From the NCBI RefSeq assembly GCF_011516635.5, contig NZ_CP096255.1, positions 124,001 through 188,000 on the forward strand: a DNA stretch of 64,000 nucleotides, read 5' to 3'. This DNA is from Bradyrhizobium barranii subsp. apii. GTDB lineage: Bacteria > Pseudomonadota > Alphaproteobacteria > Rhizobiales > Xanthobacteraceae. Made by a program: the position numbers and the translations under genes. Each line of letters starts with the position of its first letter. Positions within the stretch are counted from its first letter, which is position 1. Below the pieces are notes generated by a model. The model was not told where the DNA came from. It ran no database searches and was given only the letters and a program-made list of their open reading frames with translations. This document shows positions 45,357 through 55,283 of this stretch, one piece after another.

Positions 45357-46475
45357 ATGCCCGATTCCGACCCTATTCACGACAATCCGCGCAATACCGC
45401 CAATTTGCCGGTCGTGGTGACATCAGGCGAGGTGATGCGGCCGACCGCGGAAGGCTGGCTGCTGCGTGCCATTCGCACCCTGTTCGGCTGGAAGGCGGGA
45501 TCGGTGCGCGACGATCTCCAGGTCGTGCTCGATGCCACGACGCCGGACGACACCGGCTTCTCGACCGTCGAGCGCACCATGTTGCGCAACATCCTCGGCC
45601 TGCATGAGCGCCGCATCGCCGACGTCATGGTGCATCGTGCCGACATCATCGCGGTGAAGCGCGACATCCCGCTCGGCGAATTGATGGACCGCTTCGAGAG
45701 CGCCGGCCATTCGCGCCTCGTCGTCTACAACGAGACGCTGGACGACCCCATCGGCATCGTCCACATCCGCGATCTGCTCGCCTTCATGACCGCGCGCGCA
45801 CGCGTGTCCGAGGCCACGAAAACCAAGCGCAAGAAGCCGCTGCCGGCCGGCCTCGACCTGCGTACGGTCGACCTGGCGTTACCGCTGCAGGATGCGCGCA
45901 TCATCCGCAAGCTGCTCTACGTGCCGCCGTCGATGCGGGCGATCGACCTGCTGGCGCAGATGCAGGCCACGCGCATTCATCTGGCGCTGGTGGTCGACGA
46001 ATATGGCGGCAGCGACGGGCTGGTTTCGCTCGAGGACATCGTCGAGCAGATCGTCGGCGAGATCGACGACGAGCACGACAGCGACGAGCCGCCCTCGATC
46101 GTGCGCCTGCCCGACAACGCCTTCATTGCAGACGCCCGCGCCAGCCTCGACGACGTCCGCACGGTGATCGGCGAGGATTTCGTCACCGGCGAGGCGGGTG
46201 AGGAAGTCGAGACGCTCGGCGGCTATCTCGTCAGCTTCGTCGGGCGCCTGCCGGTGCGCGGCGAGGTGATCTCCGGCCCCGGCAATTACGAGATCGAGGT
46301 GCTCGATGCCGATCCGCGCCGCGTCAAGCGGTTGCGCATCTCGACACGGAAGGAGCGCCCCGCGCCGCGTACCCAGCGCGAGAGCCGCCGCCGCGAGGCC
46401 ACGCCGGAGAGCGGTCAACCGCCTTCCAGCGACACGCCCGTCCCGCCGCCAAGCGACGGGACCGGTTCGCAGTGA
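45357..46475 (+). CDS. CorC/HlyC family transporter-associated CBS protein
   Basis: 372 aa. Two CBS domains (around RIADVMVHRADIIAVKRDIP and IRKLLYVPPSMRAIDLL) and a C-terminal CorC_HlyC domain (EVETLGGYLVSFVGRLPVRGEVI). The N-terminal DUF21 membrane region is absent; the protein is soluble. Tail is Arg/Pro-rich and disordered. Links with Mg/Co efflux in E. coli; here inferred by family only. Overlaps lnt by 4 bp. Confidence 0.9.
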   Translation: MPDSDPIHDNPRNTANLPVVVTSGEVMRPTAEGWLLRAIRTLFGWKAGSVRDDLQVVLDATTPDDTGFSTVERTMLRNILGLHERRIADVMVHRADIIAVKRDIPLGELMDRFESAGHSRLVVYNETLDDPIGIVHIRDLLAFMTARARVSEATKTKRKKPLPAGLDLRTVDLALPLQDARIIRKLLYVPPSMRAIDLLAQMQATRIHLALVVDEYGGSDGLVSLEDIVEQIVGEIDDEHDSDEPPSIVRLPDNAFIADARASLDDVRTVIGEDFVTGEAGEEVETLGGYLVSFVGRLPVRGEVISGPGNYEIEVLDADPRRVKRLRISTRKERPAPRTQRESRRREATPESGQPPSSDTPVPPPSDGTGSQ

Positions 46476-48085
46476 GCCTGTTCCAGCGGTTTCGGCAGAT
46501 TGCGCTTGCTATCATCCTCGCCTGGGGATGGAAGCGTGCGCTCATCGCGATGGGATGCGGTGCGCTGTCGGTGCTGGCGCTGGCGCCATTCAATGTCTTT
46601 CCGGTGCTGTTCATCACCTTCCCAGTGCTGGTCTGGCTGATCGACGGCGCGGGCGCCGGACGATATCGCGGCGTCCCCGCCGCGGCACTGACGGGCTATT
46701 GGTTCGGGCTCGGCTATTTCGTCCCCGGCCTCTACTGGATCGGCTACGCCTTCTTCGTCGACGCCGATGTGTTCGCGTGGCTGACGCCGTTCGCCGTGCT
46801 TGGCCTGCCGGCCTATCTCTCCATCTTCACCGCGATCGGATTCGCGCTGGCCCGCCTGCTCTGGACCAAGGATGCCACGCGCATCCTCGCGCTCGCCGCA
46901 AGTCTCACCATCGCCGAATGGCTGCGTGGTCACGCATTGACCGGCTTCCCCTGGAACGCGTTCGGCTATGCCCTGTCAGAGCCGCTGCCGCTGGCGCAGA
47001 CGGCGTCGCTGATCGGCCTGTGGGGCATGACGTTCCTTAGCGTCGCGATCTTCGCTAGCCCGGCGGCGCTGATCGACCGTACGCCCGATCGCCGCCCGGC
47101 ATGGCGCGCGCCGGCGGCTGCGATTGCACTTCTGATTGTCATGAGCGTCTTCGGCGCGATCCGCCTGTCGCTGCATCCGACCACGATGGTCGTGGGCGCG
47201 AAGCTGCGCCTGATGCAGCCGGACCTCCAGCAGGATGCGAAATTCAACTACGCCGCCAAGGCGGAGGTAATGAAGAAATACCTGGCGCTGTCGGACCGCG
47301 CCTCGGGGCCGCAATCCACTGGCGTGCGCGATGCCACCATCCTGATCTGGCCGGAATCCGCCTTTCCGTTCTTCCTGACCCGCGAAGCCGACGCGATGGC
47401 GCAGATCGCCGAATTGCTGCCGAAGGGCACGGTGCTGATCACGGGCTCGGTCCGCGCCCCCGACCTGCCGCGGGGCACGCCGATCACGCGCGCCTATAAC
47501 TCGATCTACGTGATCGATCACGACGGCAGCGTGCTCTCGGTCTACGACAAGCTGCACCTCGTGCCGTTCGGCGAATTCCTGCCCTACCAGGACTTGATGG
47601 AGAAGCTCGGCTTCGAGCAACTCACGCGCGTGCGCGGCGGATTCATTCCGGGCAGCGTGCGACATGCGCTATCGGTGCCCGGCGCGCCGCCCGCGCTGCC
47701 GCTGATCTGTTACGAAGCAATTTTTCCAGGCGAGGTCGCCGGCCGCAATGAGCGTCCGGGCTGGATCGTGAATCTCACCAATGACGGCTGGTTCGGCATA
47801 TCGACCGGTCCCTATCAGCATCTCGAGCAGGCCCGGATGCGCGCGATCGAGCTCGGATTGCCGCTGGTCCGGTCCGCCAATACCGGCGTGTCAGCGGTGA
47901 TCGATCCGGTGGGACGAACCGTTGCCGGCCTCGGCCTCGGCGTCGAAGGCATTTTGGATGCAAACCTGCCCGCCGCAATTCCGCCGACCGTCTATGCGCG
48001 GGTGGGCGACGTGCCCGCAGCCATGCTCGTTGCGCTGGCCGTGATTCTGGCGGTCCGTCGACGTGTTGCCAAACGGCACCCCTGA
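46472..48085 (+). CDS. lnt: Apolipoprotein N-acyltransferase
   Basis: 537 aa. N-terminal membrane helices, then a nitrilase domain: catalytic Glu in LIWPESAFPF, Lys in VYDKLHLVPFGEFLPY, Cys in LICYEAIFPG. A last helix (VPAAMLVALAVILAV) anchors the C-terminus. Adds the third acyl chain to lipoproteins, including the CyoA lipoprotein of this same window. GTG 46472 within the corC stop overlap. Confidence 0.95.
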   Translation: MSLFQRFRQIALAIILAWGWKRALIAMGCGALSVLALAPFNVFPVLFITFPVLVWLIDGAGAGRYRGVPAAALTGYWFGLGYFVPGLYWIGYAFFVDADVFAWLTPFAVLGLPAYLSIFTAIGFALARLLWTKDATRILALAASLTIAEWLRGHALTGFPWNAFGYALSEPLPLAQTASLIGLWGMTFLSVAIFASPAALIDRTPDRRPAWRAPAAAIALLIVMSVFGAIRLSLHPTTMVVGAKLRLMQPDLQQDAKFNYAAKAEVMKKYLALSDRASGPQSTGVRDATILIWPESAFPFFLTREADAMAQIAELLPKGTVLITGSVRAPDLPRGTPITRAYNSIYVIDHDGSVLSVYDKLHLVPFGEFLPYQDLMEKLGFEQLTRVRGGFIPGSVRHALSVPGAPPALPLICYEAIFPGEVAGRNERPGWIVNLTNDGWFGISTGPYQHLEQARMRAIELGLPLVRSANTGVSAVIDPVGRTVAGLGLGVEGILDANLPAAIPPTVYARVGDVPAAMLVALAVILAVRRRVAKRHP

Positions 48086-48121
48086 TCACGCCTCGCGGCC
48101 GCCGCGACCGGAATCCTTTGA

Positions 48122-48141
48122 CAACCGTAGTCCCACGGTTG
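48122..48141. promoter_or_regulatory. Small palindrome between lnt and the XRE gene
   Basis: CAACCGT and ACGGTTG flank AGTCCC. Lies 164 bp before the XRE start; could be its own operator or a weak terminator of lnt. No T tract. Confidence 0.3.
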
Positions 48142-48304
48142 ACAGACTGCACGCGCCCTCCTCATTCTGCACCGGCTGCAAAAGACAGTGGGCGTTGCTA
48201 AATTTCTCCGCAATGTTTCCCAATAACAGGGTTTGATTTTGACGCTGCTGGCACCGGAGGCATTCTTGTGATTGCGCCGAAGGTGATGTTTGGAGGCTGA
48301 GGAA

Positions 48305-48718
48305 ATGTCGAAAGCGCCCAACCCTGTTGACAAATATGTCGGCAGCCGCGTGCGTATGCGCCGCATCATGTTGGGCATGAGCCAGGAAAAGCTCGGTGAA
48401 GCTTTGGGCCTGACTTTCCAGCAGATCCAGAAGTACGAGAAGGGCACGAATCGCGTCGGCGCGAGCCGCATCCAGCAGATCGCCGAGATTCTGCAGGTGC
48501 CGGTGTCGTTCCTGTTCGAGGGCGGTCCGAGCGGCGTGGCCGGCCCGGACGGCTTCGCCGAAGGCGCCTCGCCGTCCTATGTCTCGGACTTCCTCGCGAC
48601 CTCCGAAGGTCTCGCTCTGACCAAGGCGTTCACCCGAATCACTGATTCGAAGATGCGCCGCTCGATCGTCGATCTCGTCGAGCAGATCGCCGCCCGCGAA
48701 GGTCCCGACAAACGCTGA
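48305..48718 (+). CDS. XRE-family helix-turn-helix regulator
   Basis: 137 aa from ATG 48305 (TTG 48290 also open). HTH_3 at residues 13-67: RVRMRRIMLGMSQEKLGEALGLTFQQIQKYEKGTNRVGASRI. The C-terminal part (SYVSDFLATSEGLALTKAFTRI, SIVDLVEQIA) is shared by a conserved alphaproteobacterial group adjacent to lnt. Targets unknown. It has its own upstream region of about 220 bp. Confidence 0.9.
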   Translation: MSKAPNPVDKYVGSRVRMRRIMLGMSQEKLGEALGLTFQQIQKYEKGTNRVGASRIQQIAEILQVPVSFLFEGGPSGVAGPDGFAEGASPSYVSDFLATSEGLALTKAFTRITDSKMRRSIVDLVEQIAAREGPDKR

Positions 48719-48834
48719 CGCGACGGCTCAATCCGATTTGAGACTGCGTCAAATCTGGCCTATGTCGTCATTTGCGGGCGCGTTTTTGGTGCGCGCCCTC
48801 TTCGATGATGCGGTTCAAAGGCACAGATGCGTTC

Positions 48835-49962
48835 ATGACCAAGTCCAATTGGTTCGATTCACAAACTATTCTCGATGGCATCCGCCGCTGGGTGGAGATC
48901 GAGACGCCGACGGACACGCCTGAACAGGTCAACAAGCTGATCTCCGTGGTCGCGGAGCAATACCGCGATCTGCCGGTTACGCTCGAGCGCGTCGCCGGCG
49001 TCGATGGCTGCGGCGATCATCTCGCTGCACGCTCGACCTGGGGCCGGGACCGGCCGGGCATCCTTGTGCTGAGCCACCTCGATACCGTTCACCCGATGGG
49101 ATTCATCGAGCGCCTGCCGTTCAAGGTCGAAGGCGACAGCGCGTTCGGTCCCGGCATCTACGACATGAAGGGCGGCGCCTATATCGCCCATCACGCCTTT
49201 CGCGCGCTCTGCGCCGCCGGCGATCGCTCGCCGCTCGGCATCACCCATTTGTTCACCTCCGACGAGGAGATCGGCAGCCCGACCTCGCGCGCGCTGATCG
49301 AGGCGGAAGGGCGCAAGGCCAAATACGTGCTGGTGACGGAGCCCGCGCGCGACGGCGGCAAGATCGTCACCGGACGCAAGGGCGTCGAACGATTCGAAGT
49401 ATTCATCAAGGGTGTGCCCGCACATGCCGGCACGCGGCCCCAGGATGGCCGCAGCGCGATCCGCGAGCTTGCCAACGTCATCCTGGCGCTGGAAGCGATG
49501 AACGATCTGGCACGCGGCGTTACGGTGAATGTCGGCGTGGCGCGCGGCGGCACGCGCCCCAACGTCACGCCGGAGGAGGCCTATGCCGAAGTCGATCTGC
49601 GCGTGCCAAGCTTTGCCGACGCGGAAGAGTTCGTCGGCAAGATCCTCGGTCTGACATCGAAGACGGATGGCGTCACGGTCAGGGTCACGGGCGGGCTCAA
49701 CCGTCCGCCCTATGAGAAGAGCAATGCAGGCGCCTCGCTGTACGAGCATGCGAAGTCGCTTGCCACCGAGATCGGCTTCGAGCTGATCGACACCCACACC
49801 GGCGGCGGCTCGGATGGCAATTTCACCGCCGCCCACACTGCAACGCTCGATGGCCTCGGCGTCGACGGCAAGGGCGCACACACCCATTATGAGCAGATCT
49901 ACGTCTCGTCGCTCGAACCCCGTGCGCGGCTGCTCCATCGCCTGTACCAGACGCTGCGATGA
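48835..49962 (+). CDS. M20 family metallopeptidase (glutamate carboxypeptidase-like)
   Basis: 375 aa from ATG 48835. Metal ligands: LSHLDTVHPMG (His, Asp), GIYDMKGG (Asp), TSDEEIG (Glu pair), and a final His in AHTHYEQIY. The dimerisation domain starts at KIVTGRKGVERFEVFIKGVPAHAG. Fits CPG2-type peptidases. The slot between the XRE gene and trmB often holds metK in relatives as I remember them; metK is not in this window. Overlaps trmB by 4 bp. Confidence 0.88.
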   Translation: MTKSNWFDSQTILDGIRRWVEIETPTDTPEQVNKLISVVAEQYRDLPVTLERVAGVDGCGDHLAARSTWGRDRPGILVLSHLDTVHPMGFIERLPFKVEGDSAFGPGIYDMKGGAYIAHHAFRALCAAGDRSPLGITHLFTSDEEIGSPTSRALIEAEGRKAKYVLVTEPARDGGKIVTGRKGVERFEVFIKGVPAHAGTRPQDGRSAIRELANVILALEAMNDLARGVTVNVGVARGGTRPNVTPEEAYAEVDLRVPSFADAEEFVGKILGLTSKTDGVTVRVTGGLNRPPYEKSNAGASLYEHAKSLATEIGFELIDTHTGGGSDGNFTAAHTATLDGLGVDGKGAHTHYEQIYVSSLEPRARLLHRLYQTLR

Positions 49963-50669
49963 GCGAACGAAAATCAGATCCCGATCGCGATGACAGCGAG
50001 CGCGCCTTCTTCGGTCGCCGCAAGGGCCACAAGCTCAGGCAGCACCAGGCCGAGCTGATCGATCATCTGCTGCCGCATCTTTCACTCGACATCGAGGGCG
50101 AGAAGCCGGCGAATGCCAATGAGATCTTCGATCCCGCGGCCGACGATGTGCGGCTCGAGATCGGCTTCGGCGGCGGCGAGCATCTTGCGGCCGAGGCCCA
50201 GAACTTCGCCACGACCGGCTTCATCGGCTGCGAGCCCTATGTCAACGGCATGGCAAAGATCCTCGCGCAGATCGAGGCCGCCAACATCGGCAACATCCGC
50301 CTGTTCGCGGGCGATGCCGCCGAGCTCCTGGCCTGGCTGCCGCAGGCATCGCTGTCGCGGATCGACCTGATCCATCCCGATCCCTGGCCGAAGCGGCGGC
50401 ACTGGAAGCGGCGCTTCGTCCAGGACCGGACCATCGCTGCGATGGCGCGCGTGCTGAAAGCGGGCGGCGAATTCCGCTTCGTGTGCGACATCGACGATTA
50501 CTGCGCGTGGACGCTGATGCATCTGTCGCGGTCGACGGATTTTCAGTGGCTCGCCGAATGCGCCGATGATTTCCGTCGGCCATGGGACGGCTACACCATG
50601 ACGCGCTACGGCAGGAAGGCCACGCGCGAAGGGCGCAAGACGACTTACCTGCGGTTTCGGCGGCGCTAG
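49959..50669 (+). CDS. trmB: tRNA (guanine-N7)-methyltransferase TrmB
   Basis: 236 aa. SAM loop LEIGFGGGEHLAAEA, GCEPYVNGMAKIL, and the family-specific LIHPDPWPKRRHWKRRFVQ. Makes m7G46 in tRNA. ATG overlaps the M20 stop (ATGA), so the two genes are probably co-transcribed. Convergent with the DUF2336 gene, overlapping it by 4 bp. Confidence 0.95.
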   Translation: MSERKSDPDRDDSERAFFGRRKGHKLRQHQAELIDHLLPHLSLDIEGEKPANANEIFDPAADDVRLEIGFGGGEHLAAEAQNFATTGFIGCEPYVNGMAKILAQIEAANIGNIRLFAGDAAELLAWLPQASLSRIDLIHPDPWPKRRHWKRRFVQDRTIAAMARVLKAGGEFRFVCDIDDYCAWTLMHLSRSTDFQWLAECADDFRRPWDGYTMTRYGRKATREGRKTTYLRFRRR

Positions 50670-51748
50670 ATCGTCTGGCGGTTGCGCCAGAATTTCACGA
50701 CGCGCTCGGCCGTTGACGGCATCAGGCGCGTGAAGTTCACGCGCGCCTGCTCGAGATCGGCATCGGCCGGCGTGCGATGCGGGCCGTACCACATCAGGAT
50801 CAGCGCGCGCACCGTGGGCCAGCCGAGATTGAGCACGCGCCCCAGAATCAGGATCGGATCGTAGCGGTCGCCCGCGACCAGGCGATCGAGGATCGAGAGG
50901 CGGACGCCGGACATCGCCGCGAGCGAGGCGATCGATTCCTCGTATTTGAGCGCCTTGGCGAAGCCGAGCAGCGCGCTCTCGCCGAGATGACCCTCGCGAT
51001 GCAAGGTCAGCACCGTGCGCTGTGCATCCGAGAAATCGCGGCGCGGCCCCGGCGGCAGCGCGGCCTCCTCGATCGCCGCCATGGCGCGCTTGATCTCGAC
51101 CTGACGCACGGGATTGACCACGCTCGAGAGGCGGCGGCGGATGACGTCGAGCGTGCCGTCGAGCAGCTGTTTCAGGTGCTCGCCCGAGAGATCGTTGCGC
51201 TGGCCGATCTTGAGCGTCAGCACGCCGTCCTGCGACGCACGTTTGATCAGCTCGGAATAGCTGCCTTGCGAGAACACCGCACCGGCATTGCCCGCGGCGC
51301 GACGCACCACGTCGCGATCGCCGCGCTCGACCAGTACGTCGGTGATGACCGCCGACAGTGCGGGGCGCTCGGTCATCGCCAGCAGATGGCCCTGGCCCTT
51401 CAGCCGCGCGATCTCGACGAGAGCGGCGTCGTCGAGCACCGGCGAGCGGCGCAGCACGGGGCCCGCCACCATGATCTCGTTTTCGCGCGCGAGCTGGCTC
51501 ACCAGATGCGGCGGCGCATTGTTCAGGCGCGAGAAGCGCTCGGCGAGGTCGACGCGCGAGGCAAGCTCGGCATGCGGAACGAGATCGATCAGCAGATTGT
51601 CGAACAGATCGATGAGATCGGGACGGAGCTTCTCGGCGTCCTGGAAGAACAATTGGGCGATGGCGCGCGCGATCTCACCGCGACGCCGGGGGTCGCCGCG
51701 TTTGACGATCTCGTCCAGTCCGGGAATGAGCGACGTGGCAGCGGTCAT
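50666..51748 (-). CDS. DUF2336 domain protein
   Basis: 360 aa from ATG 51748 (MTAATSLIPGLDEI); the frame is open further to 51808. Helical, HEAT-like repeats: RGEIARAIAQLFFQDAEKLR, ...HAELASRVDLAERFSRLNNAP, and a conserved C-terminal block YDPILILGRVLNLGWPTVRALILM. This is the DUF2336 pattern, common in alphaproteobacteria; no function is known. No signal peptide or membrane segment. Confidence 0.85.
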   Translation of the reverse strand: MTAATSLIPGLDEIVKRGDPRRRGEIARAIAQLFFQDAEKLRPDLIDLFDNLLIDLVPHAELASRVDLAERFSRLNNAPPHLVSQLARENEIMVAGPVLRRSPVLDDAALVEIARLKGQGHLLAMTERPALSAVITDVLVERGDRDVVRRAAGNAGAVFSQGSYSELIKRASQDGVLTLKIGQRNDLSGEHLKQLLDGTLDVIRRRLSSVVNPVRQVEIKRAMAAIEEAALPPGPRRDFSDAQRTVLTLHREGHLGESALLGFAKALKYEESIASLAAMSGVRLSILDRLVAGDRYDPILILGRVLNLGWPTVRALILMWYGPHRTPADADLEQARVNFTRLMPSTAERVVKFWRNRQTI

Positions 51749-51963
51749 GAAAACGCAACTCGTACAGGGCACGCCGCGGGTGCGCCCTTGGTCCAAGTCG
51801 CCCCACAATCAGGGAATTTAGGCCTGCTAGATGAAGGAAGCGTTGCGCGGGGGGCCACAGGCCGGGCGCAAAAAGCCTCGTCTTTCCCGCGATGGGCCTT
51901 GTCCGGGAGGACGGAAAGGGCTATATCAGCGCCAATTCATCTTCTCATACGATCCGCGTAGTG

Positions 51964-51994
51964 AGAGTGGGCCCGAAAGGACCCGCTCTTTTTT
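51964..51994 (+). terminator. Orphan Rho-independent terminator before rimP
   Basis: AGAGTGGGCCC pairs with GGACCCGCTCT (one mismatch, one wobble) around a GAAA loop and is followed by TTTTTT. No plus-strand gene ends before it, so it should end a small RNA or act as attenuator in the rimP-nusA leader. Confidence 0.75.
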
Positions 51995-52093
51995 ATTACC
52001 TGAACGCGGCTTGGTGGAAGATATGCGACCCGGCGAGCTGCCGGGATAAAGAGTTCCGAAACAGGCTCTGCAGATCCTAACCTGTTCAAGTCC

Positions 52094-52108
52094 TTAACCA
52101 AGCCTTAA
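52094..52108 (+). promoter_or_regulatory. CtrA-type motif TTAA-N7-TTAA upstream of rimP
   Basis: TTAACCAAGCCTTAA is a full match to the known CtrA box TTAA-N7-TTAA; the second half continues as TTAACC. It is 25 bp before the rimP start. One short motif in 64 kb is suggestive only. Confidence 0.4.
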
Positions 52109-52132
52109 CCATCGAGCGCCTTGACCCCTGAT

Positions 52133-52891
52133 ATGACCGAACCGAACACTGGTTCCACGGATGCCGAGTTGCTGGCCGAGCCGAGGCTCGTGGTCGAGCC
52201 GGGCGTGGCGGCACGTGTGTCTGCGGTCGCAGGTCCGGTGCTCGAGGGCATGGGCTACCGCCTGGTGCGGATCCGCATCTCCGGCGAGGCCGGCTGCACC
52301 GTGCAGATCATGGCCGAGCGGCCGGACGGCTCGATGCAGCTCGAGGATTGCGAAGCGATCTCGCGGGCGCTGTCGCCCGTGCTCGACGTCGCGGACCCCA
52401 TCGACCGCGCTTATCGGCTGGAAATCTCCTCGCCGGGGATCGACCGTCCGCTGGTGCGCCGCTCGGATTTCGAGCGCTATTCCGGCTATCTGGTGAAGAT
52501 CGACATGGCGGTCGCCCATGAGGGGCGGAAGCGGTTCCGTGGCATGCTTGGTGCCGTCGAAGGCGACCGCGTGCACCTGCGTCGCGACGACGCCAAGGCG
52601 AGCGATAATCCCGACGTTCTCCTGACGATGGAAGACATCGGTGAGGCACGCTTGGTGCTGACCGACGAGCTGATCGCGGAATCCATGCGCCGCGGCAAGG
52701 CCGAGGAGCGCCAGATGCGCCGCGATCTCGGCATCGAGCCGCCGGCTGCACCGCACGCGGAAATCAGTGCGAAGATCACCAAGAACACCAAGCCGCAAAA
52801 AAAGAAGCCGGCCCCGACCAATACGAAGAAGCACCGCCTGGCCGCCGAACGCGCGCGTCGGGGCGAGATCGAGCCTGACGAAGGAGACTAG
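52133..52891 (+). CDS. rimP: Ribosome maturation factor RimP
   Basis: 252 aa, longer than E. coli RimP (about 150). The core is [21 protein letters not shown], ...[21 protein letters not shown] and [25 protein letters not shown]; the C-terminal ~80 residues are a Lys/Arg/Pro-rich extension ([22 protein letters not shown]). Needed for 30S assembly. ATG 52133 follows CtrA-type motif and orphan terminator. First gene of the operon to pnp; nusA follows by 2 bp. Confidence 0.95.
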   Translation: MTEPNTGSTDAELLAEPRLVVEPGVAARVSAVAGPVLEGMGYRLVRIRISGEAGCTVQIMAERPDGSMQLEDCEAISRALSPVLDVADPIDRAYRLEISSPGIDRPLVRRSDFERYSGYLVKIDMAVAHEGRKRFRGMLGAVEGDRVHLRRDDAKASDNPDVLLTMEDIGEARLVLTDELIAESMRRGKAEERQMRRDLGIEPPAAPHAEISAKITKNTKPQKKKPAPTNTKKHRLAAERARRGEIEPDEGD

Positions 52892-52893
52892 CC

Positions 52894-54504
<1,611 letters not shown>

Positions 54505-54527
54505 GGACGAAGGAGAATGTCGCCCGG

Positions 54528-55211
54528 ATGCTCGCAGATACTGACCACGATCTCGACCATGGACCGCGGACCGAAAGGTCCGCGACCATGCGGATGTGCG
54601 CGGTCAGTCGCGAGGTCCGGCCGATCGACGAGCTGATCCGCTTCGTCATTTCGCCGCAAGGCGACATAGTTCCCGATCTCAAGCGCAAGCTGCCCGGACG
54701 CGGCATGTGGGTCACCGCCTCGCGCGAGGTGGTTGCGGAAGCCGTGCGGCGTCACCAATTTAGCAAAGCCTTCAAGCGCGAGCTGCGCACTCCCCAGACG
54801 CTTCCCGCCGACATCGAGGCGCTCCTGGTTCGGAGCGTGACGGAAGCCCTTGGGATTGCCGCCAAGGCGGGCCAGATTGTGGCCGGCTTCGGCAAGGTCG
54901 AAAGCGCCCTGCGGGAAGGCACGGCCGAGGTCCTGATCCATGCCAGCGACGGGGCCGCGGACGGAATCCGCAAATTGGACATGCTGGCACGTCAAAATGG
55001 CGGGAATCGCGGCGCCAAGCCGCAGACTCCCGTCGTCACTGCGTTGAAATCGATAGAATTGGATTTGGCACTTACCCGGTCAAATGTGATACATGCTGCC
55101 CTGCTCGCGGGCCCGGCGAGCAAGTCATTCCTGTCACGTAGCCAGATGCTGGTCCGATACCGGATGGCGGACGATGACAAGACTGCCGAAAAGCCCGGCC
55201 AGGATTTCTGA
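54528..55211 (+). CDS. YlxR (DUF448) RNA-binding protein fused with L7Ae-like domain
   Basis: 227 aa. YlxR domain: MRMCAVSREVRPIDELIRFV, GRGMWVTASREVV. Residues about 105-190 (ALLVRSVTEALGIAAKAGQIVAGFGKVESALREG...VLIHASDGA) look like an L7Ae/L30e-type fold. This two-domain form is standard in Rhizobiales between nusA and infB. Known YlxR proteins bind RNA or affect RNase P and transcription; the role is not fully known. ATG 54528, 23 bp past nusA. Confidence 0.9.
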   Translation: MLADTDHDLDHGPRTERSATMRMCAVSREVRPIDELIRFVISPQGDIVPDLKRKLPGRGMWVTASREVVAEAVRRHQFSKAFKRELRTPQTLPADIEALLVRSVTEALGIAAKAGQIVAGFGKVESALREGTAEVLIHASDGAADGIRKLDMLARQNGGNRGAKPQTPVVTALKSIELDLALTRSNVIHAALLAGPASKSFLSRSQMLVRYRMADDDKTAEKPGQDF

Positions 55212-55283
55212 GAGACAACGACGACCCAATAGGACGGTGCGGCAACGCACAACGTTAACAAAGATCAGGATTAGGACTGCTGA

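Larger units (their letters stand above)
51749..52132. other. 384-bp region between DUF2336 and rimP, with orphan terminator
   Basis: Divergent spacer. On the plus strand it has a terminator at 51964-51994 with no gene before it and a CtrA-type motif at 52094-52108. Two short open frames (51831-52049, 51892-52080) read through the hairpin and look spurious. Confidence 0.6.

Noticed and set aside
51831..52080. Two small open frames in front of rimP
   Set aside because: Both read through a terminator hairpin and have no recognisable sequence.
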